Below, in pieces: positions 62,205 through 64,000 of a stretch of 64,000 bases of DNA. The DNA is taken from contig NZ_LR027842.1 of the NCBI RefSeq assembly GCF_900607225.1, positions 1,948,030 to 2,012,029 on the forward strand, written 5' to 3'. How positions within the stretch are numbered: the stretch's first letter is position 1; each line of letters opens with the position of its first letter. The notes beneath the pieces are model-generated. The model did no database searches. It saw only the letters and a program-made list of their open reading frames with translations, and was not told the origin of the DNA. Position numbers and translations under genes: made by a program. The stretch comes from [Pseudopropionibacterium] massiliense (GTDB taxonomy: Bacteria; Actinomycetota; Actinomycetes; Propionibacteriales; Propionibacteriaceae).

Positions 62205-63440
62205 ATGCTGCTGAACCGACGAACCCTGATTCTTGTCGGCCTGGCAGTCGCGGCGGTGAGCGGCTGTTCGGCCGAACCCGGGGTGGAGTTGCTGACTGGA
62301 ACCGCGGCGCACGTGGCGCAGAATCTTGACAATCCCTTGGCCAAGGTCGTCGCTGCCGCCTCGCAACGGATCGGTTGGCGGCTGCTCGCGCAGGGCGACC
62401 ACACGGAAAACCAGCTGGTGTCCCCCGCCTCGGTGTGCGCCGCCCTGGCCCTGGTCGGGCTCGGCGCCGCGGGAGACTCCGCGACCAGCCTGGACGAGCT
62501 GTTCGGGATGAGCTCCGAGGACCGGGCGACCGGCATCGGTGCTCTGCGGGCCGGCCTGGCGGACTACGCCTCCCTGCCGGAGAGCGTCGATGCGAAGAAT
62601 CCACCCGAGAAGCCGGTCATCAATCTGGCGTCGCGTCTCCTGATCTGCAGTGATGTCCAACCCAGGTCTGCTTTCCTGGACGCCATCCGGAAACACCTCG
62701 ACGCATCGGTGGAGAAGGTGAAGAACCCCGACGCCCAGGCCAGTCTGGATGCCTGGGCCAAGAAGAACACCGCGGGGCTGATCGAGAACTCGGGGATCCA
62801 GGTGGACCAGGCAACGGCGTTGGTGGTGCAGGACGCCCTGCTGTTCGCCTCCCGCTGGGAAACGCAGTTCAGATCCGACGACGCCCCGCTCGCCTTCACC
62901 ACCGGGAGCGGGGAAACCGTGGAGCTCAAGGCCCTGTCGGACAGCTTCTCGGCGCGGGCGGCCTCCGGGCAGGGCTGGCAGGCAGTTCGGCTGCCTTACG
63001 ACGACAACCTCGCCATGGATGTCATTCTCCCGGAACGGGGAACCCACCCGCGGAGCTGGGATGCTCAGGTTTTGGAGGAGACGCACGAGAAACTGGGTCT
63101 GGCCGCCAAGGGCAACGTCGAGGTCACCATGCCCCCTGCCGACCTGGCCGTGAAACGCAACCTCAAGGAGGAATTTGTCCGGCTGGGGGTGGACCTCGAT
63201 CATCTCGACGGCATTTTCGACGGTGCGAGAGCGAACCAGGCCGTCCAGCAGGTGCGCCTCCAGGTGAATGCGAAGGGCACCGTCGGCGCCGCCCTGACGG
63301 AGGTCGGGATCCCAATGAGTGCCCCCGCGGACCCACCGACCACGCTCGTGGTGGATCGGCCCTATGTGATGCGGGTACTGGATGTCCGCACCGGTTGGCC
63401 GCTGTTCCTGGCCGTGGTGTCGAATCCCACGGCAAAATGA
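62205..63440 (+). CDS. Lipoprotein serpin
   Basis: The 411-aa protein has a signal peptide with lipobox VSGC (Cys21) and a full serpin fold: NQLVSPASVCAALALVGLGA, the breach region, the hinge and reactive loop VNAKGTVGAALTEVGIPMSAP (from ~residue 354), and the C-terminal VVDRPYVMRVLD and PLFLAVVSNP strands. The hinge has mostly small residues, as inhibitory serpins need. It would be held on the cell surface, perhaps against host or competitor proteases. GGAGGAG precedes the ATG at 62205. Confidence 0.93.
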   Translation: MLLNRRTLILVGLAVAAVSGCSAEPGVELLTGTAAHVAQNLDNPLAKVVAAASQRIGWRLLAQGDHTENQLVSPASVCAALALVGLGAAGDSATSLDELFGMSSEDRATGIGALRAGLADYASLPESVDAKNPPEKPVINLASRLLICSDVQPRSAFLDAIRKHLDASVEKVKNPDAQASLDAWAKKNTAGLIENSGIQVDQATALVVQDALLFASRWETQFRSDDAPLAFTTGSGETVELKALSDSFSARAASGQGWQAVRLPYDDNLAMDVILPERGTHPRSWDAQVLEETHEKLGLAAKGNVEVTMPPADLAVKRNLKEEFVRLGVDLDHLDGIFDGARANQAVQQVRLQVNAKGTVGAALTEVGIPMSAPADPPTTLVVDRPYVMRVLDVRTGWPLFLAVVSNPTAK

Positions 63441-63467
63441 TCCGGCACCGGAAACGCATCGACCATC

Positions 63468-63492
63468 CGGTGGGCCGGATTCCGGCCCACCG
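63468..63492. terminator. Hairpin between serpin and dapC
   Basis: CGGTGGGCCGG and CCGGCCCACCG form a perfect 11-bp stem with a three-base loop between convergent genes. There is no T tract. Confidence 0.7.
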
Positions 63493-63495
63493 TGA

Positions 63496-64000
63496 TCAGT
63501 TGCTCTGAGGTTGCTCCCTCAACCGGGCGGCGGCGGAGGCGATCCGTTCGTCCGTGGCCGTGAGGGCGACGCGGACGTGGGAGCCACCGGAGGTTCCGTA
63601 GAAATCCCCCGGGGCGGCGAGGATCCCGCGTCGCGCGAGCCACGCGATGGTGTCCTGGCACGGTTCGCCGCGGGTGACCCACAGGTACAGCGACCCCTCG
63701 GAGTCGTCCACCCGGAAGCCCGCGGCCTCCAGGGCCGGACGGAGCACGGCCCTCCTGGCCAGGTAACGCCGCCGCTGCTGTTCCACGTGTTCCTGATCGG
63801 CCAGCACGGCTGCCAGCGCGGCCTGGATCGGGCCGGGAACCATCATGCCGAGATGCTTGCGGGCCTGCACCAGGTCCTGCACGATCGCCGGATCGCCCGC
63901 GACGAACCCTGCGCGGTATCCGGCGGCATTCGAGCGTTTCGAGACGGAGTGCACCGCGAGCAATCCGGAGAGGTCGCCGTCGTTGACGCCCGGGTCGAGG
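63496..64000 (-). CDS. dapC: Succinyldiaminopimelate aminotransferase, C-terminal part (runs off right edge)
   Basis: The visible 167 residues are the large-domain end of a class I/II PLP aminotransferase: HSVSKRSNAAGYRAGFVAGDP contains the PLP Lys (SVSK) and the phosphate-binding Arg, and GSLYLWVTRG, ILAAPGDFYG and HVRVALTATDERI follow. These match actinobacterial DapC. Together with dapA, dapD and dapE it completes most of the succinylase route. The frame is open to base 64000; the N-terminal part lies outside the window. Confidence 0.92.
   Translation of the reverse strand, partial: LDPGVNDGDLSGLLAVHSVSKRSNAAGYRAGFVAGDPAIVQDLVQARKHLGMMVPGPIQAALAAVLADQEHVEQQRRRYLARRAVLRPALEAAGFRVDDSEGSLYLWVTRGEPCQDTIAWLARRGILAAPGDFYGTSGGSHVRVALTATDERIASAAARLREQPQSN

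Noticed and set aside
1-64000. CRISPR arrays, tRNAs, insertion sequences, prophage
   Set aside because: No regularly spaced repeats, tRNA cloverleaf landmarks, transposase or integrase motifs were seen on either strand by eye.

Overview
The window is chromosomal DNA of a high-GC Gram-positive bacterium. The gene content suggests an actinobacterium of the family Propionibacteriaceae, and Arachnia/Pseudopropionibacterium is my best guess. That placement is inference from gene content, base composition and synteny; I could not run a search. Supporting it are a B12 riboswitch with cbiMNQO, a cobG-cobH-cobIJ cluster ordered as in mycobacteria, two type I glutamine synthetases with an adenylyltransferase, actinobacterial DUF families (DUF1707, DUF4191, DUF2510, DUF3117), and a 46-64 kb stretch whose gene content follows the Mycobacterium tuberculosis dapD/dapE-glgA/glgC-sigE-rseA-tatB-mrp region. 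No rRNA, tRNA, insertion sequence, prophage or CRISPR array was recognised.

Layout. 0-2.3 kb holds an envelope lipoprotein pair, a DUF1707 membrane protein and a lower-GC stretch with a decayed-looking small ORF. 2.3-8.3 kb (minus strand) is cobalt uptake and corrin-ring synthesis: cobG-cobH-cobIJ, a cobalamin riboswitch, then cbiM-N-Q-O with translational overlaps. 8.3-10.8 kb is lipoate synthesis (lipB-lipA) plus DUF4191. 10.8-18 kb holds a truncated sugar acetyltransferase, an ABC-F protein, a GNAT enzyme and two ABC-2 exporter cassettes that converge, one with a TetR regulator and one with an XRE regulator. 18-21.7 kb is glnA1 (adenylylatable) and an MMPL exporter. 21.7-28.6 kb is a PTS polyol operon carrying its own EIICB, EIIA, zinc dehydrogenase, DeoR regulator, sugar-phosphate kinase, HPr and EI.

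28.6-32.3 kb contains a dicarboxylate symporter and a riboflavin uptake pair (ribX-ribY) behind an FMN riboswitch. 32.3-37.1 kb is glnE, a sterol-carrier-like protein and glnA2. With glnA1 and a GlnR-like box this puts the core of glutamine synthetase control in one window. 37.2-40.1 kb holds three tandem DUF2510 membrane proteins. 40.2-46 kb holds methionine aminopeptidase, a lipoprotein, the RNase P RNA gene, an RNB ribonuclease, a coiled-coil zinc-ribbon protein and aminopeptidase P. 46-51 kb holds a hydrolase, a stress protein, an MgtE-N/CBS-DUF1003-Mrp operon and tatB.

51-53.3 kb encodes an envelope-stress ECF sigma factor and a membrane anti-sigma protein that appears to carry both the RseA-type zinc domain and an RseB-type sensor domain in one chain. 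53.3-64 kb is lysine/diaminopimelate synthesis (dapA, dapE, dapD, partial dapC) interleaved with glycogen synthesis (glgC, glgA), small conserved genes, a lysozyme-like membrane protein and a lipoprotein serpin.

A recurring feature is that many genes lack a Shine-Dalgarno sequence and instead have a TANNNT-like -10 box 6-8 bases before the start codon, the signature of leaderless transcripts. I used this to choose several starts.
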